Source of the DNA: Isochrysis galbana
Lineage: Eukaryota; Haptophyta; Isochrysidales; Isochrysidaceae
Length of the DNA stretch: 64,000 nt
Direction of reading: 5' to 3'
Assembly (NCBI GenBank): GCA_018136815.1
Contig: CM030937.1
Span: 938,553 to 1,002,552, forward strand
The notes under the pieces are model-generated. The model worked only from the letters and a program-made list of their open reading frames with translations. It did not search any database and was not told the DNA's origin. Position 1 is the stretch's first letter. Each line of letters begins with the position of its first letter. Position numbers and translations under genes: made by a program. Shown piece by piece: positions 8,898 to 18,734 of this stretch.

Positions 8898-9325
8898 AAA
8901 TATTTATCTATCATAATCGTATTCAAATCATGTTCATTTGGATTCTGAATGTTCTTCATCTGATGTTTTAACCCCTCTTTCTCGGCAATTTGCGTGAGCT
9001 GATCGTAATTAACATACCCTCTATCGAAACGCCTGAATGATATGTAAGCCCTTATGAACTTGCCGTATTGGTCATCATCAAGCTTATTCACGAATTTTTC
9101 GTACAGCTCCTTCTCCTTGTTGTTATTCAGAGCTCGATCAATTTCGTACCGCCACGCCCCGCTTTTTCCTTCATAAACGCAAGTTTTTTAAATGATGTAG
9201 ATAGGTCATCATTCATTGCTCTCTCCAGTTCTTCCTCTTCCTCCATGTCGTTCTCCAGTTCTCTCTTCATTCTCTTTAGTTCTTCCTCCGGATCACTCAT
9301 CGGACCTTTTGTTATGGTATCCTAA
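8898..9325 (-). pseudogene. AT-rich fossil fragment of unknown, possibly viral, origin
   Basis: This block is clearly richer in A and T than its surroundings. On the minus strand it encodes a lysine- and glutamate-rich helical peptide of roughly 130 residues (starting MSDPEEELKRMK, later GKFIRAYISFRRFDRG). It is broken, in about two pieces, and its downstream end is cut off by the retroelement 5' end next to it. Composition and character are reminiscent of genes of large algal DNA viruses or virus-like elements, but I recognise no family, and a host origin is not excluded. Confidence 0.4.
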
Positions 9326-9394
9326 TGCACAGTAAAAAAAAATGCGATTGAGAGTGGGTAGAGAAAAGTTTGAGCGCGCCTCGGCCATAGCGTG

Positions 9395-9585
9395 TTCCTT
9401 CACCCACTAACTGCCTTCACCCACTAACTGCCCCACCACGAACTGCCTTCACCCACTAACTGCCCACCACTAGCTGCTCTCCCACCCGACTAACTGCCCA
9501 CCTACCGACCTGACTAACTGCCCACTCGGCAGCTGCTCGCCCACTCGACTAGCTTTCACCGCGCCCACCCACCCCGCGGCCTGCC
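9395..9585. repeat. degenerate ~15-20 bp tandem repeat (CCCACTAACTGCC)
   Basis: The motif CACCCACTAACTGCC recurs in decaying form about nine times before it gives way to the 20-bp minisatellite. Confidence 0.6.
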
Positions 9586-9799
9586 ACCTCCTCGCCTGCT
9601 GGTCCGCCTCCTCGCCTGCTGGTCCGCCTCCTCGCCTGCTGGTCCGCCTCCTCGCCTGCTGGTCCGCCTCCTCGCCTGCTGGTCCGCCTCCTCGCCTGCT
9701 GGTCCGCCTCCTCGCCTGCTGGTCCGCCTCCTCGCCTGCTGGTCCGCCTCCTCGCCTGCTGGTCCGCCTCCTCGCCTGCTGGTCCGCCTCCTCGCCTGT
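9586..9799. repeat. 20-bp minisatellite, about 10.7 copies
   Basis: The unit CTCCTCGCCTGCTGGTCCGC repeats almost without change. It ends 28 bases before the start codon of the ankyrin-type ORF at 9828. There are no spacers, so this is not a CRISPR array. Confidence 0.95.
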
Positions 9800-9827
9800 C
9801 ACCGACTCGCCGCTACCACAATTCTCG

Positions 9828-11340
9828 ATGGACTCCAATCTCAAGCGTCCTATGGAAGCATCATGTGGAGAGGAGACCCGTCAAGTGTTAGCTCGCCTGT
9901 CTTCTGCGGAGGGACAAGAGGATTCAGTACTCCAAGAAGATCAGCTTGGAGTTGTCAAAGGAGAGAAGCTTGTCCAAGAAGAGCAGCTTGGGGTTGTCAA
10001 TGAAGAGCAGCTTGGAGTTGTTCAAGAAGAGCAGCTTGGGGTTGTCAATGAAGAGCAGCTTGGAGTTGTTCAAGAAGAGCAGCTTGGAGTTGTCGAAGAA
10101 GAGCAGCCTCCTAACGAATCACCCGAGCCCAACCCATTGATTGAAGAGCATCAGCCTCCAGTCGAACCACCCGAGCCCAACCCATTGATTGAAGCGATGG
10201 ATGAGATGGATTGTACCGCTCTGCACCATGCTTGTGAGTTTGGTGATTGGTGACTCTGGGTGTGTCCAAGCACTCCTTGACGCAAATGTGGCGGTGGATG
10301 TCGTGAACAAGCGTGACAAGACTGCCTTGATGCTCGCATGTGACAATGGCCATGTTGTGTGCGCGAACGCATTGATCGATGCCAATGCCGCTGTGGACAC
10401 CCAGAACACGGATGGAGTTAGGGCTTGGCGGAAATGTCTCGTTTTTTCTGCCCAAATGTCTCTCAGAAATGGGCGAGACATGTCTCGTCCTGCAGCCCAA
10501 ATGTCTAGTAAAATGTCTTGCAGTTTAGTTTTTTTTTCGTGGTGCGCAGCGCTTTGGGCGCGTTGGGCAGTAGGGTGTTTGCTCATTCAGCCATCTCAAG
10601 CCATCCATAGACGATAGAGATAGCGTTGCAAATACATACCGTCTAAAAGCTCTCAAATCACATGTACATACACTCTACGTAACCACCTCACACCTTACTC
10701 ATTCATCAAACACCACGCTTGTTGCTATTGTAGCGCAACATCACGGACGCTTCAATCTTCAATCTTGTTAGACAAAGACGAAGCACGAAGCACGAACAGA
10801 AGGAAACATACATGCAAGCAATGAGAACACACGTTCACAAGAGCTCGCTGCTCTCGCCGTCGCTCGCCTCGTTCGAGTCGTTCAGGGTCAGAGCGACCTC
10901 CTCCTCCACATTCTCCCGATCGGTCTTGTCCATGTCATCAACGAGAGGCTGTGAACTTGATGCGCGTGTTGTGTGGCGTGCTGATCCTGCGCGAAGGCGA
11001 AGGGCCGCGATGATGTGAGTGTGGAAGAGACAAGAGACAAGGGCTGGTACGTGGCGCGTGGGACATGCAGACATGCAGTGTGCAAGCAGGCTAGAGGGGC
11101 TGGGGAGTGAGCTCACCTGGGCCGGCCATTGAGCGCGCCGACGCGCACGCGTGCACGCGTAGAGATAGTTTTTTGGGGGGGATGATAGTTTTGTTTTTGG
11201 AGAGAGCGGCCTCACCAGCCCAAATGTCTCGACATGTCTCGAGACATCTCTTTGGCGAAAATCCGCCCAAATGTCTAAAAGAAAGTCTAGACATTTCTGC
11301 CAAGCCCTAGATGGAGTCACAGCCCTGATGTCGGCATGTC
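9828..11340 (+). pseudogene. ankyrin-repeat gene, frameshifted and split by a hAT element
   Basis: The frame starts at 9828 with about 40 unique residues. It runs through about six to seven copies of an 8-residue repeat (VVNEEQLG / VVQEEQLG, a 24-bp unit at about 9949-10108), then two copies of an EPNPLIE repeat. Ankyrin sequence begins at DCTALHHACEFGD (about 10209). Just after this, near 10245-10255, the frame changes, and it continues as VQALLDANVAVDVVNKRDKTALMLACDNGH and NTDGV. At 10418 it is interrupted by an 891-bp hAT element. After the second copy of the duplicated target the ankyrin reading resumes as TALMSAC and ends within about 30 bases, at a junction with an oppositely oriented LRR gene. 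With one frameshift and one insertion, and without later repeats, the gene is probably dead. Confidence 0.7.
10419..11309 (-). mobile_element. non-autonomous hAT transposon with 8-bp target duplication
   Basis: Ends are inverted repeats: TAGGGCTTGGCGGAAATGTC on the left and, reverse-complemented, TAGGGCTTGGCAGAAATGTC on the right. The target GATGGAGT is present exactly at 10411-10418 and 11310-11317, the 8-bp duplication characteristic of the hAT superfamily. Near both ends the motif GCCCAAATGTCT recurs several times, as expected of transposase-binding subterminal repeats. On the minus strand at about 10716-10760 it still reads ASVMLRYNSNKR, the last residues of a hAT transposase as also seen at 33.85 kb and 39.2 kb. 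It is therefore an internally deleted relative. It sits inside an ankyrin coding sequence. Confidence 0.92.
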
Positions 11341-12168
11341 CCATTGGAGAGGGCCTCTGCGAAGGCTTTCATTCCCTCATCGCCGATGTCGTCGTCGCCG
11401 ATGTCGTCGTCGCCGATGTTGTCGTCGTCATCGAGTTCGAGATGTTCGAGATTGTCCAAGGCTCCCGTGGAGATCGCCTCTGCAAAGACTTTCATCCCCT
11501 CCGTGCCAAAGTCGTTGACCCGTTTGTGAGGGTCGTCAAGGCCCCCATGGAGAGCGCCTGAGCGAACGTCTCCATCCCCTCGTACCCAATCACGTTGTAC
11601 GAGAGATCGAGTTGCCTGAGATTGGCCCCCTTGGGAAGGGCCTCGATGAAGGCCTTGATCCCTTCGTTGCCGATGTGATTGCATCCGAGATTGAGAGTGT
11701 GGAGATTGTTGAGTGCTCCTGTGGATATGGGCTCTATGAGGGCTTTCATCGCCTCCGTGCCCATCCAGTTGCCACCGAGATTGAGACTGAGTAGAGTAGG
11801 CAACGCTCCATTGGAGATGGCCTCTGCGAATGCCTTCATCTCGTTGTCCCTCAGCTGGTTTCGTTCAAGATCGAGATGTTGGAGATTGTGCAAGCCGCCC
11901 TTGGAGAGGACCTCGGTGAACAGCTTCATACCATCTTTGACCTTGAGTACATTGTTGTGACTGAGGTTGAGCGCCTACGCAGAGATGGGAGGAAGGGATG
12001 AGGCAACGAGGCATTCAACGGGGGGAGGCCAAACGCGAGTTCAAGGTACGTCACCATTAGACTATCCATCGTGGACAGAGCGTGAGCAAACGCTTGGATT
12101 GCCTCCGTCAGAATGCGCGGGAGAAGTGGCGAGCGCGGAGGGAGAGGGGCAGTTCTGAAAGCGCGCAC
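11338..12168 (-). CDS. leucine-rich-repeat (ribonuclease-inhibitor type) protein, partial
   Basis: Units of about 28 residues such as NEMKAFAEAISNGALPTLLSLNLGGN and EGIKAFIEALPKG repeat at least six times. This is the alternating helix/strand pattern of RI-type LRR proteins, which bind other proteins. An intron fits at 11975-12053 (79 bp, GTGACG...GCGTAG): it joins TEAIQAFAHALSTMDSLM to ALNLSHNNVLK and restores the repeat phase. Near 11500-11560 the frame shifts between two repeat blocks. The 3' end runs into an Asp-rich, 12-bp-periodic stretch (about 11385-11440, IGDD units) and then into antisense ankyrin sequence at about 11338. The start is not identified. It is probably a truncated or rearranged gene. 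Confidence 0.65.
11385..11440. repeat. short tandem repeat (GATGTCGTCGTC-like) in LRR gene
   Basis: The plus strand repeats GCCGATGTCGTCGTC about three to four times. On the coding strand this gives NIGDDDIGDDDIGD, an in-frame expansion of the conserved I-G-D-E turn of the LRR. Confidence 0.75.
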
Positions 12169-12484
12169 CAGGCTCTTGACAAAAAAACGATCGCTTTCAA
12201 AGGAAGTCGATCAATTTTCTTTGGAGGGAAACCAACATGGGATGAGATATCGTGATTTCAACGATATATCTACCCTGCCCCAAATCGAGTGAATGGAGTC
12301 AAACCACGTGTGTGTTTCAACATGTGAAGTGTCAAGTTGACTCAAGTAACCTCCAGGTGACAATGAAAGGTGTTAGCAGGGATGGGGATAATTGAACGCT
12401 TTTGGTCTGACCGCGTCAGCTGCCGGCTCGATCGAACGGCCCTCTACCTATGAGCCTGTAGTCATCGCGTGTTCGACACCGATT

Positions 12485-12726
12485 CAACTAAGTTTATACT
12501 TAGCTCGCCCATGGGGGGGCACGAGCCCACCCCTCTCTCCACTCCTCCCCTGCCGTAGGGGTAGGGGAGGAACCACCCATGCTCCTGGCATGCCTGATGG
12601 CTTGCCAGGAGCACACTGCCGGGGTCGGGCATGGCCCGATCGTCCGTCGCGGCGGGGTTGGCGGCAGGGGAGGAGGGAGGAGGGGAGCGGCGCGCGCTCC
12701 ATGACCCCATCAGTTTACTGATAGTT
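12485..12726. mobile_element. head-to-head pair of retroelement 5' ends (types A and B)
   Basis: On the plus strand a type A 5' end starts at 12488 (hairpin CTAAGTTTATACTTAG, then CTCGCCCATGGGGGGGC) and runs about 150 bases. On the minus strand a type B 5' end starts at 12724 (hairpin CTATCAGTAAACTGATGG, then GGTCATGGAGCGCGCGCC) and runs toward it. The two meet near 12640. The unit of about 240 bp thus has a hairpin at each outer edge and no 3' end of either family. No target-site duplication was found. Confidence 0.75.
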
Positions 12727-13279
12727 GACGGAACGTGACCTAAACCCCCCCAGCGACGCAGCGAAAGATGGCGGACACACCTTATGATCCTGCTCTCGAT
12801 GGAGTGCGGGGAAGGACGGCCTGTCCCAGCGGGTCGGTCGCCATTGTTCCGCTCTTACATCGGATTGCGCAGCGAAAGAAGCTGTGATATAAGCCTTCTT
12901 CCACTGTCCCGCGAAAGAATTCTGACTCCCCGATGCATCGATTTTAGGCTCAATCCCAACCCAAGACCCAGGCTACCTCATCTCTATGAACACCGCCATG
13001 TGCCGTCAATAGTAAATCCGTGGTACTACATGAATGCCTTTCCCCCACGCCTAGCGTCCGTCGCAGCGTGCGTCTCCCTGCTCCCAGTCTCCCTTCATGG
13101 TTGATTGGGGATGGGGAGCAATCACGAATCTCTTCCATGCCCAGGCCGCAATTAGAGATTCAGAAAGTTGACTTCACGCTCCAAGTGCTCATTCCTTGGT
13201 GACTTCTTGCAAAGAACGCCAAGTGAAACTCCAGACCACAACCATTTCACGATGATCTCGGACACACTTCGGGTCTGCA
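12727..13279. other. intergenic, 3' flank of ATG7
   Basis: No gene recognised. Part of it should be the 3' untranslated region of ATG7. Confidence 0.4.
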
Positions 13280-15770
13280 TCAGAAGTCTTCTTCATCAAC
13301 CGCTTCGTCGAACAGATCGACACCTTCAAGAGCTGCCTCCGCCTCGCGATGCATCTGTGCTAGTCCTGTGAGTTCCTCCAAAAAGGTACCGCCATTGAAG
13401 GCTTCCATGAGGAAGTCGAAGCCACGTTCCCTGTAGGCATCAGCCACAATATCGGAGCAGGCAGTGCACTTCTCGAATGCACTCCCAACCATACAATCAT
13501 TGCGGAAGAAGGAGAGCGCACCACGAATCTGCAAACGTAGGAGATTGAGGAAGGTGGGCCGGGTTGCAAGCAGCTTCATGGGAAGAGGCTAGGTCCTTGC
13601 CAAGCGGACAGCATGATCGTACTATCAAGCAAAGCACCGCGCTTACCTGATGCGGCACTACACCAAGAGGAGACTCGCCATCTCTAGCGCCTTCCCCGCG
13701 TGGAGACATAGCGTCAACAGGCACGTCTGCGTCAGCTTCAGCGCCTTGTGGGTGGTGGAGGAGCGTGACTAGTAGCTCCACCGCCAGCGCCGAAGCCACC
13801 ATAGACAGCCCAGGACGAGACACCGTGCATTGCTGGTCGAGCGTGCGGCGTAGCATCGAATTGGCTGGCGCCACGACGTCGTTGCAGAAGTAGCAACCCA
13901 GCCGGCGACGACGTGCACTTGTGCTAATGGTGGCAGGCTTACCAACCTCATCTGCTACGGGAAGGCCGTGACGCATGACCAGGAAAGTATCAAAGCCTAA
14001 CGCAGTTGTAAAGGTGGGCTTGCGAAGCACTGTGGCCAGAAGCGTGGGAAGCCAGCGAGACTCGCGCGTGTCTGTAAGCAGGAAGATCGCATCGTGAGAC
14101 TCAATGAGCTCGCTGAGCATGGCCGCGTCTTTCCTAACCGCATTGACTTCGTTGGCTCCCACAGGATGGCCAGGCATCGGGATGCCCATCACGATACCGC
14201 GTGCGTGGACTCCCGGGAAGATTCGCTTCAGCGCGTCCGCAGCAGCCGGCGCCTTCGGCGTCTGGCCGCCAATGCACTCCTCATGGACGAAAAGAGATTG
14301 CCGCACTGGATTGGAGTATGAGACCATGCCAGAGTCAACAAGAGTAATACAGTGCACACCCCAACCAAGAAGGCAACGAGCTACTGCGCATCCCAGCGTG
14401 CCCGCACCTATGAGCAAGCAGCGCTGCGATGCGATGAGTTCTGGCTGTAGCGCGGGCATGAGTCGCCATCGCATCAATCGGATGTTGAGCTCAACGCTCG
14501 AGGCTGCAATGGAAACCGGGTCCATCTGAGAGGACAGATCCATCAAGCGTGCGCCTACGCGCCCACTTGCATTCTTCTCCCAACCAACGGCTGGAGGAAC
14601 GGCCAAATCGGTCCTATCAGCAGTGGGCGCGCCCATCGCAGCGTCGAGACTGAATGTGACAGTATACAAAGCTGAGATAGCACTTGATTCGGAGGCAACG
14701 GCACCTTGGGGCGGCTCCCGGTAACAGAGAATGTCAACAGTCCTATCGCCTGAGGCAGCTGGTTCCATGGCCCGTATCATAGCGGCGGCGGCGACGATGA
14801 GATTTCGCATGGGCCAACCGGCGTGAGTGGGGCTGGGATCGCACAGAGCCAGCCACGCGAACTTCTCGACAGAAGCTTCCGCGAACCACTCTACCCATTT
14901 TGACAGTGGGCCCACTTCATTCACCGTCAGTGAGGGGTCTTCACCACCTTCCTTGACTAGGCGCACAGCAAAGAACGAAGGGATACCAGGATGGAGCTCG
15001 GTACGGGCGCAAGACGTTGCCAACTCAGCATATCCTACGCGCAGTGCCTCGATCTGAATTGGGCTGAGCATCGAAGGCAACGAAGTGGGTGGCCTCGCTC
15101 GAGGTGGAGGGGTGATCGCAAATGCCGGGAAGGCGAACCAGTAGTAAAATTTGTGAGACTTGAGGTCTGCAAAGGTGAGGAGTAGAAAGCGGCTGAGCCG
15201 GTGTGGCTCAACAAGGGCGCGGCCAGAGTGCACATCCTCCCAAATTGTTCGCGCCGTCGTGCGAAGCAGAGCTCCCTTGTCCCAGTCCTTGAAGTCCTCC
15301 AAGGTGTTTGCATTGACCAGAGTGCCCGGCACCACACATACCGTTGGCGGCACGCCTTCCACACCGGAAGAAAAAGCGTCGGCACCGACACAGAGTGGCG
15401 CGGCCACCTGAGGCGCAGCATGCTTCCGGTGAATTGGGGGGCACTAGGGCGTCGCGCGCACAGCAGCGGACACGCCTGTACGAACTCTCAAGGCAAGAGG
15501 CCGCAAAGACGGCGATGGCTAGCGCAAGCACGCGCAGGGCCGCTTGGTGCAAAGACAGCTGCTGACTGGCTCAGGCGTGAAGGATGGCAGGCGCATGCCG
15601 CCCGCTCCCACCTGTGGATGACTTGCTCGAAGGAAAGAGCCGCGTATTTCGACTGGCTCATCCGACAGTCGGAACTCATGCAGCTTGCGGCGAGCGAGCT
15701 CTGAGAGGAAGCTGACGTCAAGTGCCCCCGCGAGCGGAGGGAAGCGCAGCGTCTGCTCCGTCTCGCCCAT
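13280..15770 (-). CDS. ATG7: ATG7, E1-like enzyme of autophagy
   Basis: Three exons fit: 15770-15612, 15407-13647 and 13528-13280, with GT-AG introns of 204 and 118 bp; the product is about 722 residues (human ATG7 has 703). Exon 1 gives the N-terminal domain start (LRFPPLAGALDVSFLSELARRKLHEFRL). Exon 2 continues it (NTLEDFKDWDKGALL, RFLLLTFADLKSHKFYYWF) and holds the adenylation domain with the nucleotide loop GAGTLGCAVARCLLGWG, the S-Y-S-NPVRQSL motif, the zinc-type CYFC and the active-site cysteine in LDQQCTVSRPG. Exon 3 adds IRGALSFFRN, the KCTACS motif and the acidic tail that contacts ATG8. ATG7 activates ATG8 and ATG12 with ATP and passes them to ATG3 and ATG10. All key residues are present. 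The start is the first ATG before the conserved N-terminus. Confidence 0.95.
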
Positions 15771-15779
15771 CGCACAGAT

Positions 15780-16025
15780 TTTGAGGGAGGGCGGGAGGGC
15801 GGGACGGCCGGCGGGAGGGCGGGCGGGCGGGAGGGAGGGAGGGAGGGAGGGGGGCACAGGTGGGGGTGGGGGTGGGGGGGGAGGGGGGGGGGGGGCGAGC
15901 TTGCGCGGAGGAAGGCAAGGGGCGCGTCCGGGTGAGGGAGAGGGAAGTAAAGAGGGAGAGAGAGAGGAAAGGAAGCAGGGAGAGGGAGAGAGGGGAGAGA
16001 GAGAGAGAGAGCGACCGACCGACCG
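15780..16025. repeat. G-rich (GGGA)n and GA tract upstream of ATG7
   Basis: The plus strand runs from GGGAGGGAGGGAGG through G-runs to GAGAGAGA and ends in a CGACCGACCGACCGGTCGGTCGGT palindromic stretch (about 16011-16035). It begins within ten bases of the ATG7 start codon and probably covers its 5' leader and promoter. Confidence 0.8.
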
Positions 16026-16033
16026 GTCGGTCG

Positions 16034-16171
16034 GTGTCAGAGTTTTCTTGTTGTCCTAGTTTAATCCTAGTGCTGAGGGACCGTGCCTCATCGGCAACGG
16101 AGCCCCTACCCCGCGATGGGGGTGTGCGCGGTTGGTGCATGGCTCGTCCGGTGTATGTGGCTAGGGATGCT
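16034..16171 (+). repeat. dispersed repeat R1, copy 2
   Basis: It matches 5909-6050; the last ~78 bases differ at one position. It lies about 265 bp upstream of the ATG7 start. Confidence 0.75.
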
Positions 16172-16653
16172 AGCCAACAAGACCTCTTACAAGACTACAA
16201 TTTCTAACGTGGTACCCCCGCCGAGAGACCACCCCAACTTCTACAACCACAGCGCGCTCGACGACGCCGCTCAAGGGTACAACACCACAACGAATAAACT
16301 CGACAAATTCGTTGAAAATCTTTTCTTCGACTCAGCGGCCGCCGACCGCGCCACACGCTCCTCCAAGTGGTGGGACCTGGACCACATGGTCAAATCATCC
16401 AACAACTTCAGTGACAGCCACAGCCAGAACCGCCCGCACTCGACAGTTCAAGGGTGGCAAAACCACAATTACAATTCCACATCGAATGACCCCAAAATCC
16501 ATCCCTCAGCACCTATTCTTAGAGCCCTCGAGGCGTCGGGACGCTCGAGGTCGTCACCCGTGTCGGATGGTCACATCAGCCACTACGAGGCGCGTCGAAT
16601 CTCCCCGGAAGGCACCGGGCTGCGAGGTTGCTACCAGGCGCAACAGCGTTGCA
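16172..16653 (+). other. unrecognised open stretch
   Basis: An open frame continues from the R1 repeat through about 16715 and reads a hydrophilic, Asn/Ser/His-rich peptide (with LDKFVENLFFDSAAADR). I do not recognise it. Its 3' end lies inside the inserted retroelement, so any gene here would be interrupted. Confidence 0.25.
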
Positions 16654-16669
16654 AAGTCGGGCAGCTCGA

Positions 16670-17537
16670 TAATAATAATAATCAATGTTATATCCTAGCC
16701 AACCCCACTAGCTAATTGGACATAACGTCTCAGTCCCGGAATCCCGCCATGCCTGACGGGCCAGGTGTCCGAGTGATACCGGGGGGTGGGGGCACTGCCC
16801 CCTCCCCTCGATATTTGTCCTCCCCCCAGTGCATGCACCGGCCCCGCGCACCCCAGCGCGTCCTCTCCTCGAGTCCACGCTGGGGGAAACCCCCTTTCGG
16901 GTAAAAGCAACGCGGGGGGGGGGGGCACTCGTGAGATAGGAGCCCAGAAGCGCTAATCTCCCTCGCTAGAGCGAGTGGCCGCGGCGAGCCGCGGCCCTTC
17001 CCTCCTGGCTCTGGCGCCCCCGTCTTCTCTTACCCAAACGGGGCGAGAAGACACGTTTCTGCCGGAGGGGGGAGCTGCCGCTCCCCCCTCCCCTCCCTCT
17101 TCCCTTTTCCTCCTCTCTTCCCTGCGGCGGGGGCCCATGGCGCGCGCCTGCGGCCCCTCTTCAGGTCCCCAGGTGGCCAGCAGGGGCCTGGGAGCGCAGC
17201 TCAGGGGGCAGGTGAGGCTGGGGCATGGCCCTGGCCCCTCCTGCCTCTCCCTCGCTGGCGCTCCGAGCCCCTGCGGGTCGACTGGAGCTGGCTGGGGGGT
17301 CCTGAACAGGGGGGCCCAGGGGGAGGAGGGGCTGGTCAGAGGGATGGGCTGGCCACGACAGGCCAGGGCGGGCGAGTCAGGCGTGCTTGTGGGGAGAGGA
17401 ATGGGTCAGCATGGCAGTGTGCTCCTGGCAAGCCATCAGGCGTGCCAGGAGAGTGGGTGGTTCCTCCCCCATGGCAGGGGAGGAGTGGAGAGAGAGGGGG
17501 GCTCGTGCCCCCCCATGGGCGAACTAAGTATAAACTT
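16670..17537 (-). mobile_element. 868-bp non-autonomous retroelement (type A), copy 1
   Basis: The copy is inverted relative to, and closely matches, 48559-49434. On the minus strand it starts with most of the type A hairpin (AAGTTTATACTTAG) and the TTCGCCCATGGGGGGGC block, and ends in TTGATTATTATTATTAT. The flanks repeat AAGTCGGGCAGCTCGA exactly (16654-16669 and 17538-17553), a 16-bp target-site duplication. Long duplication, microsatellite-like 3' tail and defined 5' end indicate target-primed reverse transcription by a LINE. I see no conserved protein. The long antisense frame is a product of GC-rich composition. Confidence 0.9.
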
Positions 17538-17553
17538 AAGTCGGGCAGCTCGA

Positions 17554-17873
17554 GCAAGGGAAAAAAAAATATTCTTGAAGATGCCTACTACCTTGCTATC
17601 CCCCGCCCCGCGCTTTGGGGGCTGCCCCTGACATCGCCCTTGCCCCACCCTCTCTCCCCTTTCGCACCCCCCCTCGGTCCTTTTTGTTCGGTTTCGGGGG
17701 GTCGACCCATGTGCACTACTTTGGGTCTGGCGTCAGGGGAGGGGGGGGCGGGCCTTTCGGCTCGCCGTTGCTGTGAGGCGCTTCGGGTTGCGACTCTTTG
17801 TGGGGGCCCAGCCTTGCGGCTTTCCCCTATGGGTGGGTCGTTAGGGAGTCTCTCCTCCCTTGTAGCCAGGGCG
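17554..17873. other. GC-rich intergenic sequence
   Basis: Nothing recognised; it may belong to the LINE relic that follows on the minus strand. Confidence 0.35.
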
Positions 17874-18317
17874 CTATCCCTGGTCGCTCGCATGTTCCTT
17901 GTTGTCTTGTACGAGGATGTGTTCGATCTCCAGTTTCTGCGTTGCTATCTTTAGGGTATGGCTTGGTGCTAGTGTGTCGTTGTCTATTACGTCGAAAAGA
18001 GGGCGGAAGTCGTTGGTGTCTATTCGTTTTTTTGGTTGTCGGCCCATGTCTGCTTGGGCTCTTCTGGCCGCGTCCGTGGAGTTGCCGAAGTGCGCTGCCT
18101 TCACTAGGGTGGTGTATCTCGTTAGTATTCTTTTTTTGATTTGTTTGCTATCAAATGTTGTGTTGTCAAAGTGTACTCTATAAAAGTCTGTTAGAATGTA
18201 TCTCCATGCTAGGATGTATAGTATTTCTCTAGAGTGTGGCGAGTGCGTGTTGGGAAGTATGAATAGCCTATCTACTGCTTGGTAAGGTTGTGAATAGGTT
18301 GCAATCGGAGCCAACAT
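17874..18317 (-). pseudogene. possible C-terminal relic of a LINE ORF2
   Basis: The frame of 147 residues reads SREILYILAWRYILTDFYRV, then a basic stretch KQIKKRILTRYTTLVKAAHF and a hydrophilic tail. A short W/R-rich helix before a basic tail is how the end of many LINE polymerases looks, but there is no catalytic block to confirm this. An unknown host exon is the alternative. Confidence 0.35.
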
Positions 18318-18734
18318 GTTTGAACCTATTAGTGCTCGAGAGCCAACATATTAGATAGTATTAGCAGCATGCCGCCAACATATTAGATAGTATTAGTGCT
18401 TTTGAGGAGGGGTATTAACGGTATTTGCTTGTTAACATGTTAACAGTACAGGTATATGTATGTATTATAATAAGGGCTAAGGGGCCCTTGCCCTTGCTTG
18501 CTTGACCCTTGAGGTACCCTTGCTTGTTGCTTGGTTGGTACTACTGAGGAGAAAACGAAAGAAGAGCCGCGGCGTGAGCTGCGGCGTTAGTATAGTAGAA
18601 GACAATATAGAAATAGAAGTCATATACAAAATAACAGCTTTTATCAATTTCTACTTTTGTATCGCTAGACTACTGACACAAGTCCAGCATTGATTTTTCG
18701 GTTTTTCGTCGGCAACCCGACAAGCAGTAGCAAC
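18318..18734. other. 5' flank of the chromodomain hAT gene
   Basis: A 31-bp phrase (CCAACATATTAGATAGTATTA) occurs twice in tandem at about 18343-18400. A candidate hAT terminus, TAAGGGGCCCTTGCCCTTGC, lies at 18479, but I could not find its partner. Confidence 0.35.

Noticed and set aside
9586-9799. CRISPR-like regular array
   Set aside because: The 20-bp units are head to tail with no unique spacers; it is a minisatellite in a eukaryotic genome.
12384-12484. tRNA gene next to the head-to-head unit
   Set aside because: CCTGTAGTCATCGCGTGTTCGA resembles a T-arm, but no acceptor stem or A box can be placed.
16670-17537. Helitron-like end (hairpin at element terminus)
   Set aside because: The two complete copies have 15-16 bp target duplications and a microsatellite tail; Helitrons make no duplication and end in CTRR.
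16975-17631. Protein gene across the 868-bp element
   Set aside because: The frame is antisense to the element, GC-driven, and the second copy does not keep it intact.
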